DNA of 64,000 nt from Dasypus novemcinctus (lineage: Eukaryota; Chordata; Mammalia; Cingulata; Dasypodidae): the NCBI RefSeq assembly GCF_030445035.2, contig NC_080694.1, forward strand, positions 75,345,147 through 75,409,146. The letters run 5' to 3'. Each line of letters opens with the position of its first letter. Position 1 is the stretch's first letter. Of the stretch, positions 1-10,421 are shown piece after piece. The notes under the pieces were generated by a model. The model was given only the letters and a program-made list of their open reading frames with translations. It did no database searches and had not been told where the DNA came from. The position numbers and the translations under genes are program-made.

Positions 1-1679
1 CAGAATTAGCAGGGTGTGAAATACGTGAGAAATGCAAATTATTGTTTCATTTGAACTGACTCTCACACAAGCGCTAAGGCATTCCCATTATTATAATTTT
101 TTTGTCATCAGTAACATCATTGCTTCTTATTTCCTCTCAGGTTTGGAAGGTCCACATTTATGATACTTAAAAGCAGCATGAAAGTGTGTCCACTTCATTG
201 TCCGTCATTCTTACTGTTTATCCTTTGTATTCTTCTAAGTTCTTGAGTTTATAAGATATCAAATACTGATCAGTATTGCTTACTCAAGGATAGCAGCACC
301 TGGCAGTACGGGGAAGGCAGGCTCTGTAGGAGCTAACCAGTGAGTGGTGCTGGGTGGCCGTTTCCATCTCAGCGAGGAGGGCTTGTCCAGGCATTGCGGA
401 GGCGGCGACAGGTGCCAGGCCCGAGGTGGCTGGAACCACGACAGCCCGAGAGAACTGGAGCGTGAAGGAGAAGGCACAGGTCTGGCTGATTTACCGTAAT
501 CACAGCTATGGTTCCTTCTTTTTTGAAGTCACTGTGGCTGTATTTAAGCGCGCTGGCTGCGTCCAGGTGGGAGAAAACCTTAAAGGGCCACGTGGGCACT
601 GGCTCCTGCGCTCTCTGGCCGGGAAGGACTGGCCTCCGAGGTTTGCGGGGAGGGGGGGCACGTGAGTGCCCCGAAGCAGGTGCCTTGCTCCTACCGCCTG
701 CTCTAGGGGAATGGGGGCCCAAGGCAGCGGCTCCTTTCAGCTGAACACACCGGGCAGGTAACCCGCCTGCGTCAGAGAGAAAGTGCTTCCCTGGCCTCCA
801 GCCAGAGCGGAGGCCCAGGAGGGGCGGCCACCTGCAGCCGGAGGCTACCAGATGCGGGCAGGGGGCCGCCCATCCCTGCTAGTTGTTTCGCTCTTAGAAA
901 ACAGGATGTGGGCGGGGAGGGGAGGGTTTGTGCTCACGCTCCAGATCCGGCAACAGAAATAGACCGCGGGCCGCTCCAGCAGTTTAAAGCGCCGGGCAGT
1001 TACGCAGGTGAACACGATTTTACAATACACTGCGCCCGGTACGCCCCCGGAGCATTTCAACAGGTACTCGACATAAACATTGCTACGAGCCATTTTCACG
1101 TGATGTTATTTCAAATCAAATTCCAGCATGTATTTTACATTCCGTTTCTCGGTTGCCCTAGCCACGTGTCTTTTTCCCACGCTAAAATGGAAGAATAAAA
1201 GTACCTGCGCACAGAGTTGTCGCGAGATAGGATGAGCTGAAGCCCGCAAACGCCAGCTCCGCGCTCGCTGCATCCCGGTGCTGCACTGCGGGATTTGTGC
1301 GTGATTAATCCTCATGATCTCCCTTGAGGCAGGGAAGCTTATCTCCCGTCTTGGGGGGAGCCCCTGACCTCCAGCGGAGGGACGTGATTCCCACGGCTAA
1401 GGAGAAGCTGGGCTGAGCCGTGGAGAGTTCACCGGTTCTGCTCGAGGGGCAGCGGCAGCGCGGAGCGGGAGTCTGGGCTGGAACAGGCGTGCGCCTCTAG
1501 GCGACTCCCGTACGTCAAGTTCTCAAGTGGGAGCCCACGAGACGGCGCTGCCAGTCCACGGGAAGGCGTGTGTGCGGGCACGCGTGGGGTGAGGAGAAAG
1601 GCTGTTAGTGTCAGAGCCGGGCCCCCACGCGGGAGAGTCGGTCCCCACGCTACAGACAGCCCTGCGCGAGAAGACGGGC
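1..1679. other. Unassigned low-copy DNA left of the minisatellite
   Basis: I recognise no gene here. The first 300 bases are AT-rich. From about 350 the base composition turns GC-rich with scattered CpG, and this continues into the minisatellite at 1680. Short open frames exist on both strands, but none shows a family motif, and all could be chance frames in GC-rich DNA. Confidence 0.5.
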
Positions 1680-4452
1680 GCCCGGGGGGGCTGGACAGCG
1701 CAGAAGGAGGGGAGCCCAGGGGTGGGGGACTGGACTGTGAGGAAGGAGGGCGCCCAGGGGCGCTGGACTGCGAGGAAGGAGGGCGCCCGGGGGGGGGGAA
1801 CTGGACTGCGCGGAAGGAGGGGCGCCCAGGGGCGCTGGACTGCGAGGAAGGAGGGCGCCCAGGGGAGCTGGACTGCGAGGAAGGAGGGCGCCCGGGGGGG
1901 GGGAACTGGACTGCGCGGAAGGAGGGGCGCCCAGGGGAGCTGGACTGCGAGGAAGGAGGGCGCCCAGGGGAGCTGGACTGCGAGGAAGGAGGGCGCCCGG
2001 GGGGGGGGGAACTGGACTGCGCGGAAGGAGGGGCGCCCAGGGGCGCTGGACTGCGAGGAAGGAGGGGCGCCCAGGGGAGCTGGACTGCGAGGAAGGAGGG
2101 CGCCCGGGGGGGGGGGGAACTGGACTGCGAGGAAGGAGGGCGCCCAGGGGAGCTGGACTGCGAGGAAGGAGGGCGCCCGGGGGGGGGGAACTGGACTGCG
2201 CGGAAGGAGGGGCGCCCAGGGGCGCTGGACTGCGAGGAAGGAGGGGCGCCCAGGGGAGCTGGACTGCGAGGAAGGAGGGCGCCCGGGGGGGGGGAACTGG
2301 ACTGCGCGGAAGGAGGGGCGCCCAGGGGCGCTGGACTGCGAGGAAGGAGGGGCGCCCAGGGGAGCTGGACTGCGAGGAAGGAGGGCGCCCGGGGGGGGGG
2401 AACTGGACTGCGAGGAAGGAGGGCGCCCAGGGGAGCTGGACTGCGAGGAAGGAGGGCACCCGGGGGGGGGGAACTGGACTGCGAGGAAGGAGGGGCGCCC
2501 AGGGGCGCTGGACTGCGAGGAAGGAGGGCGCCCGGGGGGGGGGGGACTGGACTGCGCGGAAGGAGGGGCGCCCAGGGGGCTGGACTGCGAGGAAGGAGGG
2601 CGCCCGGGGGGGGGGGGACTGGACTGTGCGGAAGGAGGGGAGCCCAGGGGTGGGGGACTGGACTGTGAGGAAGGAGGGCGCCCAGGGGAGCTGGACTGCA
2701 CAGGAGGAGGGCGCCCAGGGGAGCTGGACTGCGAGGAAGGAGGGCGCCCGGGGAGGGGGGGGGGACTGGACTGCGCGGAAGGAGGGCGCCCAGGGGAGCT
2801 GGACTGCGAGGAAGGAGGGCGCCCAGGGGTGGGGGACTGGACTGCGCGGAAGGAGGGTTTCCAGGGTGGGGGGGCTGGACTGTGCAAAAGGAGGGGCACC
2901 CAGGGGTAGGGGACTGGACTGCGTGGAAAGAGGGGCGCCCAGGGGAGCTGGCTGCGAGGAAGGAGGGGCGCCCAGGGGCGCTGGACTGCGAGGAAGGAGG
3001 GCGCCCAGGGGTGGGGGACTGGACTGCGCGGAAGGAGGGGCGCCCAGGGGTGGGGGACTGGACTGCGAGGAAGGAGGGTGCCCAGAGGCGCTGGACTGCG
3101 AGGAAGGAGGGCGCCCAGGGGTGGGGGACTGGACTGCGAGGAAGGAGGGGCGCCCAGGGGAGCTGGACTGTGAGGAAGGAGGGCGCCCGGGGAGGGGGGG
3201 GGGACTGGACTGCGAGGAAGGAGGGCACCCAGGGGCGCTGTACTGCGAGGAAGGAGGGCGCCCGGGGAGGGGGGGGGGGACTGGACTGCGAGGAAGGAGG
3301 GCACCCAGGGGCGCTGGACTGCGAGGAAGGAGGGCGCCCAGGGGTGGGGGACTGGACTGCGAGGAAGGAGGGGCGCCCAGGGGTGGGGGACTGGACTGCG
3401 AGGAAGGAGGGGCGCCCAGGGGTGGGGGACTGGACTGCGAGGAAGGAGGGGCGCCCAGGGGAGCTGGACTGCGAGGAAGGAGGGTGCCCAGAGGCGCTGG
3501 ACTGCGAGGAAGGAGGGCGCCCAGGGGAGCTGGACTGCGAGGAAGGAGGGTGCCCAGAGGCGCTGGACTGCGAGGAAGGAGGGCGCCCAGGGGTGGGGGA
3601 CTGGACTGCGAGGAAGGAGGGGCGCCCAGGGGCGCTGGACTGCGAGGAAGGAGGGGCGCCCAGGGGAGCTGGACTGCGAGGAAGGAGGGTGCCCAGAGGC
3701 GCTGGACTGCGAGGAAGGAGGGCGCCCAGGGGTGGGGGACTGGACTGCGAGGAAGGAGGGGCGCCCAGGGGAGCTGGACTGTGAGGAAGGAGGGCGCCCG
3801 GGGAGGGGGGGGGGGACTGGACTGCGAGGAAGGAGGGCACCCAGGGGCGCTGTACTGCGAGGAAGGAGGGCGCCCGGGGAGGGGGGGGGGACTGGACTGC
3901 GAGGAAGGAGGGCACCCAGGGGCGCTGGACTGCGAGGAAGGAGGGCGCCCAGGGGTGGGGGACTGGACTGCGAGGAAGGAGGGGCGCCCAGGGGTGGGGG
4001 ACTGGACTGCGAGGAAGGAGGGGCGCCCAGGGGTGGGGGACTGGACTGCGAGGAAGGAGGGGCGCCCAGGGGAGCTGGACTGCGAGGAAGGAGGGTGCCC
4101 AGAGGCGCTGGACTGCGAGGAAGGAGGGCGCCCAGGGGAGCTGGACTGCGAGGAAGGAGGGTGCCCAGAGGCGCTGGACTGCGAGGAAGGAGGGCGCCCA
4201 GGGGTGGGGGACTGGACTGCGAGGAAGGAGGGGCGCCCAGGGGCGCTGGACTGCGAGGAAGGAGGGGCGCCCAGGGGAGCTGGACTGCGAGGAAGGAGGG
4301 TGCCCAGAGGCGCTGGACTGCGAGGAAGGAGGGCGCCCAGGGGTGGGGGACTGGACTGCGAGGAAGGAGGGGCGCCCAGGGGAGCTGGACTGTGAGGAAG
4401 GAGGGCGCCCGAGGAGGGGGGGGGACTGGACTGCGAGGAAGGAGGGCGCGCC
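1680..4452. repeat. G-rich minisatellite (VNTR), 2.8 kb, unit about 31-37 bp
   Basis: Tandem units of the form ctggactgcgaggaaggag followed by ggcgcccagggg plus a variable linker (gcg, ag, tgggggga, or a run of 7-11 G). The units run almost without break for about 2.77 kb. Unit length varies through the G-run and linker. Superimposed is a higher-order repeat: the variant ctggactgtgaggaagg recurs with its flanking unit order near 3163, 3774 and 4385, a period of 611 bp. Several frames on both strands stay open for hundreds of codons because the unit has no stop codon in them. These frames encode only low-complexity repeats and are not supported as genes. Confidence 0.95.
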
Positions 4453-4683
4453 CGGGGCAGGGCTGTGCCGCCTTCTGTCCACTGACTGAGAGCCAGGGAC
4501 CACGCTGCACCCACCCACAGGCTGGGCCCCAGGGGCTCCCTCTGTGGGGAGCTTTCAACGCAGAATCAGCAACGGAGGCAAGGCAGGGGCCCCCGGCTGC
4601 TGTTTCTCATAGAGGCGCAAGCGGGCGCCCTCCTGGCGGCGCGGAGTGGGTGCGTGCCAGCGAGAAGGCCTTGTAGGGCAGCC

Positions 4684-5075
4684 TTTTTTAAAAAAAAGAT
4701 TTTATTTTTAAAATTTATTTCTCTCCCCTCCCGTCCCCCGCCCCTTGTCTGCTCGCTGTGTCCATTCGCTGTGTGTTCTGCGTCTGCTTGTATTCTTGTC
4801 AGTGGTACCAGAATCAGTGTCTCCTGTTGCCTCATCTTGCTGCATCAGCTCTCCGCGTGTGTGGTGCCACTCCTGGGCAGGCTGGGCTTTTTTCGCACTG
4901 GGCGGCTGTCTTTATAGGGCGCACTCCTTGCCGTGGGGCTCCCCTACACGGAGGACACCCCTGCGTGGCAGGGCACTCCTTGCCCGCATCAGCACTGCGC
5001 GTGGGCCAGCTCACCACAGGGGCCAGGGCCCCGGGTTTTGAACCCTGGACCTCTGTAGGGCAGCCTCGTAGGGCA
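4684..5075 (-). mobile_element. tRNA-derived SINE, antisense (DAS-type)
   Basis: Starts at the left with the reversed A-rich tail (tttttaaaaaaaagatttta) and ends at the right with the reversed tRNA-like head, where gttttgaaccctggacctc is the complement of a Pol III B-box. The body matches the better copies at 15.3, 30.8 and 53.2 kb. Family name by recall. Confidence 0.85.
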
Positions 5076-5810
5076 GGCCCTGTGGGCTGAGGAGGGGGCC
5101 TTACGGGGCCTCCTGTGGGGCAGCCTTGTCCACGCAGACGCCCCCTGGCCCCGCCTTCCGGCTCAGGCGTCAGCTCACTGCAGGCGCCTGGGGCGCCCCG
5201 TGCCTTGGGCCCTTGTGGACTCCGCACCGTGAGCGGGCAGGGTCGAGGGACTTGCTTCCAGCGCGTGGACACGGCAGAGGGTGGGGCCAGCACTTCCGTG
5301 AGGAGGTTGTCGCCGTCGGTGACACCTTCACGCACCTTGCGCTTGGACGAGGTGTCGTCCGGGAGGCGACAGGGGCGGCGCGGCGGTTCCGAGAAGCCGC
5401 CGGCAGAACCTCAGCGGGTGCCGCAGCGCCGCCCGCGTCCCCCCCGTCTGCGGCCGCCACGTGCCCCCAGCGCAGGGCGCGGGGGTCCAGCTTTCCCAGC
5501 TCGGAGCTGCCCCACGTGGCTTGAGGTCAAAGGCTGGGGCTTGAAAACGAGGTCTTCTTATTTGGTACCTGTTAGCGAAACAGTGGGAACCTACATTTCA
5601 ACCCCCGCCCCCCTTGCTGCCCCTTTGGGTTTCAAATTCTAAATTCTGCTCTTTCTTCCTCCCTCTCAGGTTAAATTGATCATTTTAGCCCAAAGAAAGA
5701 AATTGTGCCTTTCTAAAGCAGTGTTATATAGTCCACTTTCTGCCTTGTGAGCAGAATAGAACGGACGAGCAAATAATCCATCAAACTGAAGTGGACACAA
5801 ATTGATAGTA
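5076..5810. other. Unassigned GC/CpG-rich DNA
   Basis: About 735 bases without a recognisable gene. 5150-5520 is very rich in CpG and resembles a CpG island, but I see no exon, splice pattern or protein family. Open frames across it have the arginine/proline/alanine-rich composition expected of random GC-rich sequence. Confidence 0.4.
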
Positions 5811-6050
5811 CTTTCAAAAATAAATTTTATTGAATATTGGTAGAGAGGTCTCACTTTTTTTCCATTTTCACATACACAATTCAGTGACACTAACTGGATT
5901 CACGGTATCGTGTTACCCGCACCATTCATCACCAAACTACCTCATCACCCACACAGAAATTCTACATCCATTAAGCAATAGCTTCCCATTGCCCAAAATA
6001 GTACTTTTAAAATTGAAAACTAAAAAACCCAAACTGTGCTATTTAAATTA
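5811..6050 (-). mobile_element. Probable L1 3'-end fragment, antisense
   Basis: The segment reading cacaattcagtgacactaac ... ccattcatcaccaaactac resembles the reverse complement of old mammalian L1 3' ends (the acaattcagtgg / catcaccac pattern). Recognition is from memory of the consensus, so assignment is tentative. Confidence 0.45.
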
Positions 6051-6055
6051 AGCCT

Positions 6056-6165
6056 AGGGGGATTAGATGTGGCTCAGGGGTTGAGCTCTGGCTTCATACA
6101 AGATACAGGGTTCAATCCCAGGCCTGGCACCTGAAAAAAAAGGCAAAAAACCCCACATAGAATAG
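6056..6165 (+). mobile_element. Short tRNA-derived SINE head
   Basis: gattagatgtggctcagggg gives an A-box-like start and gggttcaatcccag a B-box-like element, followed by an A-rich tail at 6134-6160. Only the tRNA head and a short tail are present. Confidence 0.6.
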
Positions 6166-6390
6166 AGCCGGCAGGGGGAGCTCAATAAACATTAGACATT
6201 AAAGTCAGCCTGCTTTCTGCAGCATCCACCGCGAGAATGAAGACATTCTCAGCAACCAGACCGGCGGCATCCAGAAAATGTCGCATCAGGCTGGAGAGAC
6301 GCAGTTATTGTGGAGCGCCCGGGGCAGCTGTGGAGGAACCCACCCCATCAGGGGAGAGCTCAGTCTACCTGGGAGGAAAAGAGGCTTGGG

Positions 6391-7011
6391 GTGGGCGGGC
6401 AGTGGGAACAGGAGCTGGGGGGGGCAGGCGGTGGGAACAGGAGCTGGGGGGGCAGGCGGTGGGAACAGGAGCTAGGGGGGCAGGTGGGAACAGGAGCTGG
6501 GGGGCAGGTGGTGGGAACTGGAGCTGGGGGGCAGGCGTTGGGAACAGGAGCTGGGGGACAGGCGGTGGGAACAGGAGCTGGGGGGCAGGTGGTGGGAACT
6601 GGAGCTGGGGGGCAGGCGGTGGGAAGTAGGAGCCGGGGGGCAGGCGGTGGGAACAGGAGCTGGGGGGCAGGTGGTGGGAAAGGAGCTGGGGGGCAGGTGG
6701 TGGGAAAGGAGCTGGGGGGCAGGTGGTGGGAACAGGAGCTGGGGGACAGGTGGTGGGAAAGGAGCTGGGGGGCAGGCGGTGGGAACAGGAGCCGGGGGGC
6801 AGGCGGTGGGAACAGGAGCCGGGGGGCAGGCAGTGGGAACAGGAGCTGGGGGGCAGGTGGTGGGAAAGGAGCTGGGGGGCAGGTGGTGGGAACAGGAGCT
6901 GGGGGACAGGCGTTGGGAACAGGAGCTGGGGGGCAGGTGGTGGGAAGAGGAGCCGGGGGAGCAGGCAGTGGGAACAGGAGCCGGGGGGCAGGCGGTGGGA
7001 ATAGGAGTGGG
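6391..7011. repeat. Minisatellite 2, unit about 26-28 bp
   Basis: About 22 tandem units of the form ggtgggaacaggagctgggg plus ggcag. Variants include a lost aca (gggaaaggagc), ctg/ccg exchange and a tgggaactggagc form. Several frames stay open throughout because the unit lacks stops. These are not supported as genes. Confidence 0.92.
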
Positions 7012-7392
7012 GACCACTGGCACCATCTGTCGTCAGGCACGCAACGTGTCCGGGGCCCCTGGGCCTCCACCCAGTGGGGTCTGCTGTTCCCGCCTCCCCC
7101 CAGCCTTACCCAGGAGAGGGGTCTGGGGTCGAATCCAACATTTCTTGGGTGAAGAACACACCCACAGGGTTCGGGTGGGGCAAGTGCTGCTTGTTGGTTC
7201 TCTCAAGTCAGAAAGACGAGTTACTTCTTGCAGGAACTTGTATGGAATTCAGCTGCTTTGATTCAACAAAGCCACAACAGTTAAAAACAAGGATATAAGG
7301 GAACTTGGAGATGGTGGCTATGTGTCGGAAAAAGGAACTGGAGGCTGAAGAATAACATCCAAGAGCTGTGCAGCACTAGGAACAAGAGGCCA
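7012..7392. other. Unassigned spacer between minisatellite 2 and the L1 tail
   Basis: No gene or clear repeat recognised. Ends where the reversed poly(A)-like tail of the minus-strand L1 begins. Confidence 0.4.
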
Positions 7393-10300
7393 GGCCTATT
7401 TGTGCATTTTATTTTTTATTTTTTGTCTTTATTTATTTTTTTAAATTACATTAAAAAAATATGAGGTCCCCATATACTCCCCACCCCCCTCAACCCACTC
7501 CTCCCCCCACAACAACAATCTCCTCCATCATCATGAGACATTCATTGCATTTGGTGAATACATCTCTGAGCACTGCCGCACCTCATGGTCAATGGTCCAC
7601 ATCATAGCCCACACTCTCCCACAGTCCACCCAGCAGGCCATGGGAGGACATAAAATGTCCAGTAACTGTCTCTGCAGCATCACCCAGGCCAACCCCAAGT
7701 CCTGAAAACGCCTCCACATCTCACCTCCTCCTCCCATTCCCCACCCCCAGCAGCCACTATGGCCACTTTCTCCACACCAATGCCACATTTTCTTCGATTA
7801 CTAATCACAATAGTTCATGAATAGATTATCAGTAAGTCCACTCTAATCCATACTCTATTCCTCCGTCCTGTGGACCTTGGAATGGTTGTGTCCACTCCAC
7901 ATCTATATTAAGAGGGGGCTTAGATTCCACATGGATGCTGGATGCAATCATCCTGCTTTCAGTTGTAGGCACTCTTGGCTCCATGGTGTGGTGGTTGAGC
8001 TTCTTCACCTCCCTGTCAGCTGGCCAGGGTAAGTCCAAGAAACCAGAGGGTGGGAGCTGCAAGTCTGCTGAGGCCAGGGCCTGGCCATCACATGGACAGT
8101 TCAGAGATTCAGTTCTCCTGAGTATACACCAACCCAAATGCCAACCACAGGTCCAGTAAAAGTAACAGAAGAGGCATGTGTAGAAAGGGTATATCTGAGT
8201 CCAACTCCATCACTCTTAGGAATACAAACTCCAAAGTAGGGCCAACTGACATGGCCCTGAACTCCAGAGCCATCTGCCTTGACCATAGAACCTGTGCATC
8301 ACTGCAGCCCTCAGGAGAACCAGCATCTGGGTTTCCATCTACCTTGGCTGTCTCTGGTACCCTGCTGAGGTATGCATAAGCATCACCCCCTGATGGCCTC
8401 CCAGCTCTTTTTTGGAGACTTATAGACATATAAACTCACTTGTCTATTCCATTTCCCCTTTTTATCAAAGGTCAAAATGCAGTTTTTAACACCTGATATC
8501 ACATGTAAGCTAAGATATTCTGCTGGTCTGAGTTGACCTCTTTGTTCCTGGTGTTTTTGTAGTTACATCATCAGCTGGTGCTTGGTAGTAATCCCTCAGT
8601 GCCAGGGAGGCTTATCCCCGGGAGTCATGTCCCACACTGGGGGGAAGGCAATGCATCTACATGCTGAGTTTGGCTTAGAGAGTGGCCACATTTGAGCAAA
8701 ATGGAGGCTCTCAGGAGGTAACTATTAGGCACCCCACAACTATACGCCTACTTCATATTTCAGGCACACAGGCTCATAATTGGAACCATCAGTATCAAGA
8801 GCTCATTGTTGGGCCATCTATCTTTATTAGTCTTCGCCATTGCACTTGGGGGATTGTTGCTTTTCCATTGGGGAATGTGATAGAGCTCCCCTGGTCAGGA
8901 ATTCAGCACTCTCTCATCTGTCGTTTCCAACTGAAACCACTATGAAAATATCCAAACCTTTCTATGTACCCTGTATATATGCCCTGGAGAACTCCCTCCC
9001 AACCATGTGCCCCCCACTAATGACACCCCACACAAGTGCTCCTCCCCCACCATAGTTGAAACTCTCTGTAGTCCAAAACATCTTCAAAAAGGAAACCCAG
9101 GTTTCCATTAATAGAAAAATGGAATATATTGATGGGTTTAAAAGTTAGATATAGAATACATAGAAATTTAGAAAAATTAAATAAAGGAAAAATAAATTGG
9201 GGTATCAAACAAATGAAAAAATGAAAAAGCTTTGTTTCTGACATTTTGCCTTTCATCACTGCTACAGGTGTTGCCCTGTATGTACAGTGGCAAGGCAATT
9301 TCTTCCATTTCTTCCTCAGTGTCTGCCTCCTTTCTTTCTTTCTTTTTTTTTCCCCCTGATAATTTAGTTTCTCTTAGCATAAGTTTTAGGTCACAGTAAT
9401 TCACATATACAATATATGGTACTCCCACATATCCAACATCAAACCCTTTGTCCCTTCCCCAACAGTGATCCTTTTACATGTTCATATTATATTTGCTGCA
9501 GGTAATGTAAAGATATCGAAATGATAGCTTTCAAACATGGTTCCATTTGGGTTTACATCATGGTTTATATTTTAGACTATACAATTTTCTAAATTTTTAG
9601 TTTTCTTATGTTTTACATTATGGTTTACATTGTAGCCTACAGACTTTTATACATTTTTGGTGTAATTTAACATGACCTATATCCATCATGGCATGATCCC
9701 ATGGAACACTTCCGTTGCCCCACAGTTACCCTGATTCCATGTATTCAACACCTCTTTCCCCCTCCCCTCAGGGCCCACCATGACAATCAATCTTCTTTAC
9801 TTGAAGGATCAAATTCAGAGATACTTGCAAAAATGTTGAGGGCTTGACATACTTGACTGCTCTAACCCGTTGGAAGCCACCGATTCTCTCAAGAGATACA
9901 ATTCCCTCTGTTTGAGAACATCTGTCCTCCCCAGGATGTGGGTATACCTTCACTCACATTGTATGGGTCTCCACACAATGATATAATCCGCTATGACAAA
10001 ATGAGCACTCACACACTCCCCAGAAGCTTGCCCTGTGTCAGATGCCCCCCCTTAAGCATCCCAAACATGCAACCTTCCATATGACATTTTCTAAAGAGTT
10101 TTCTCTGCACCACAATTTCAAAAACATACCTGACAATCTCCCATGACAAAATGTTCCCCTCCCCTCTCCCCAATTTCTCGGGCAATCTGACCCATCCTCC
10201 CATCCCTACTGCCCCTAAGCCCACACAGACCCATCCAAAGATATCCTTATGCCCCCAATTTATCCCTTCCCTGTACCAATACTTATCTCCAGCTTATCAC

Positions 10301-10421
10301 AGATTTCATCCAAGTAGCTGTCAGCTCACAAGCTTCCTCTACACTCCAACTACCTTAAAATTTATCATCCAGTCTCTGGCTCTCTGAGACAGCTTGGTTT
10401 ACTTATTTCATATCAGAGAGG
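7393..10421 (-). mobile_element. L1 3' untranslated region and tail (minus strand)
   Basis: About 3 kb with no coding frame of note lie between the ORF2 stop and the A-rich tail. The leftmost 400 bases are shared with two other copies in the window, so at least these belong to the L1. The part from about 8.0 to 10.4 kb is assigned by continuity only and could include an older insertion. The length is long for an L1 3' UTR. Confidence 0.55.

Noticed and set aside
1680..4452. CRISPR-like array
   Set aside because: Repeats abut without unique spacers, unit length varies, and the DNA is mammalian.
1429..4558. Open frames of about 590-1030 codons on both strands
   Set aside because: They lie within the minisatellite; the unit lacks stops in several frames. 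Overlapping frames on both strands cannot all be genes, and the products are simple Pro/Ser/Gly repeats.
6310..7152. Open frames of 184-280 codons
   Set aside because: Artefacts of the second minisatellite unit; low-complexity repeats only.
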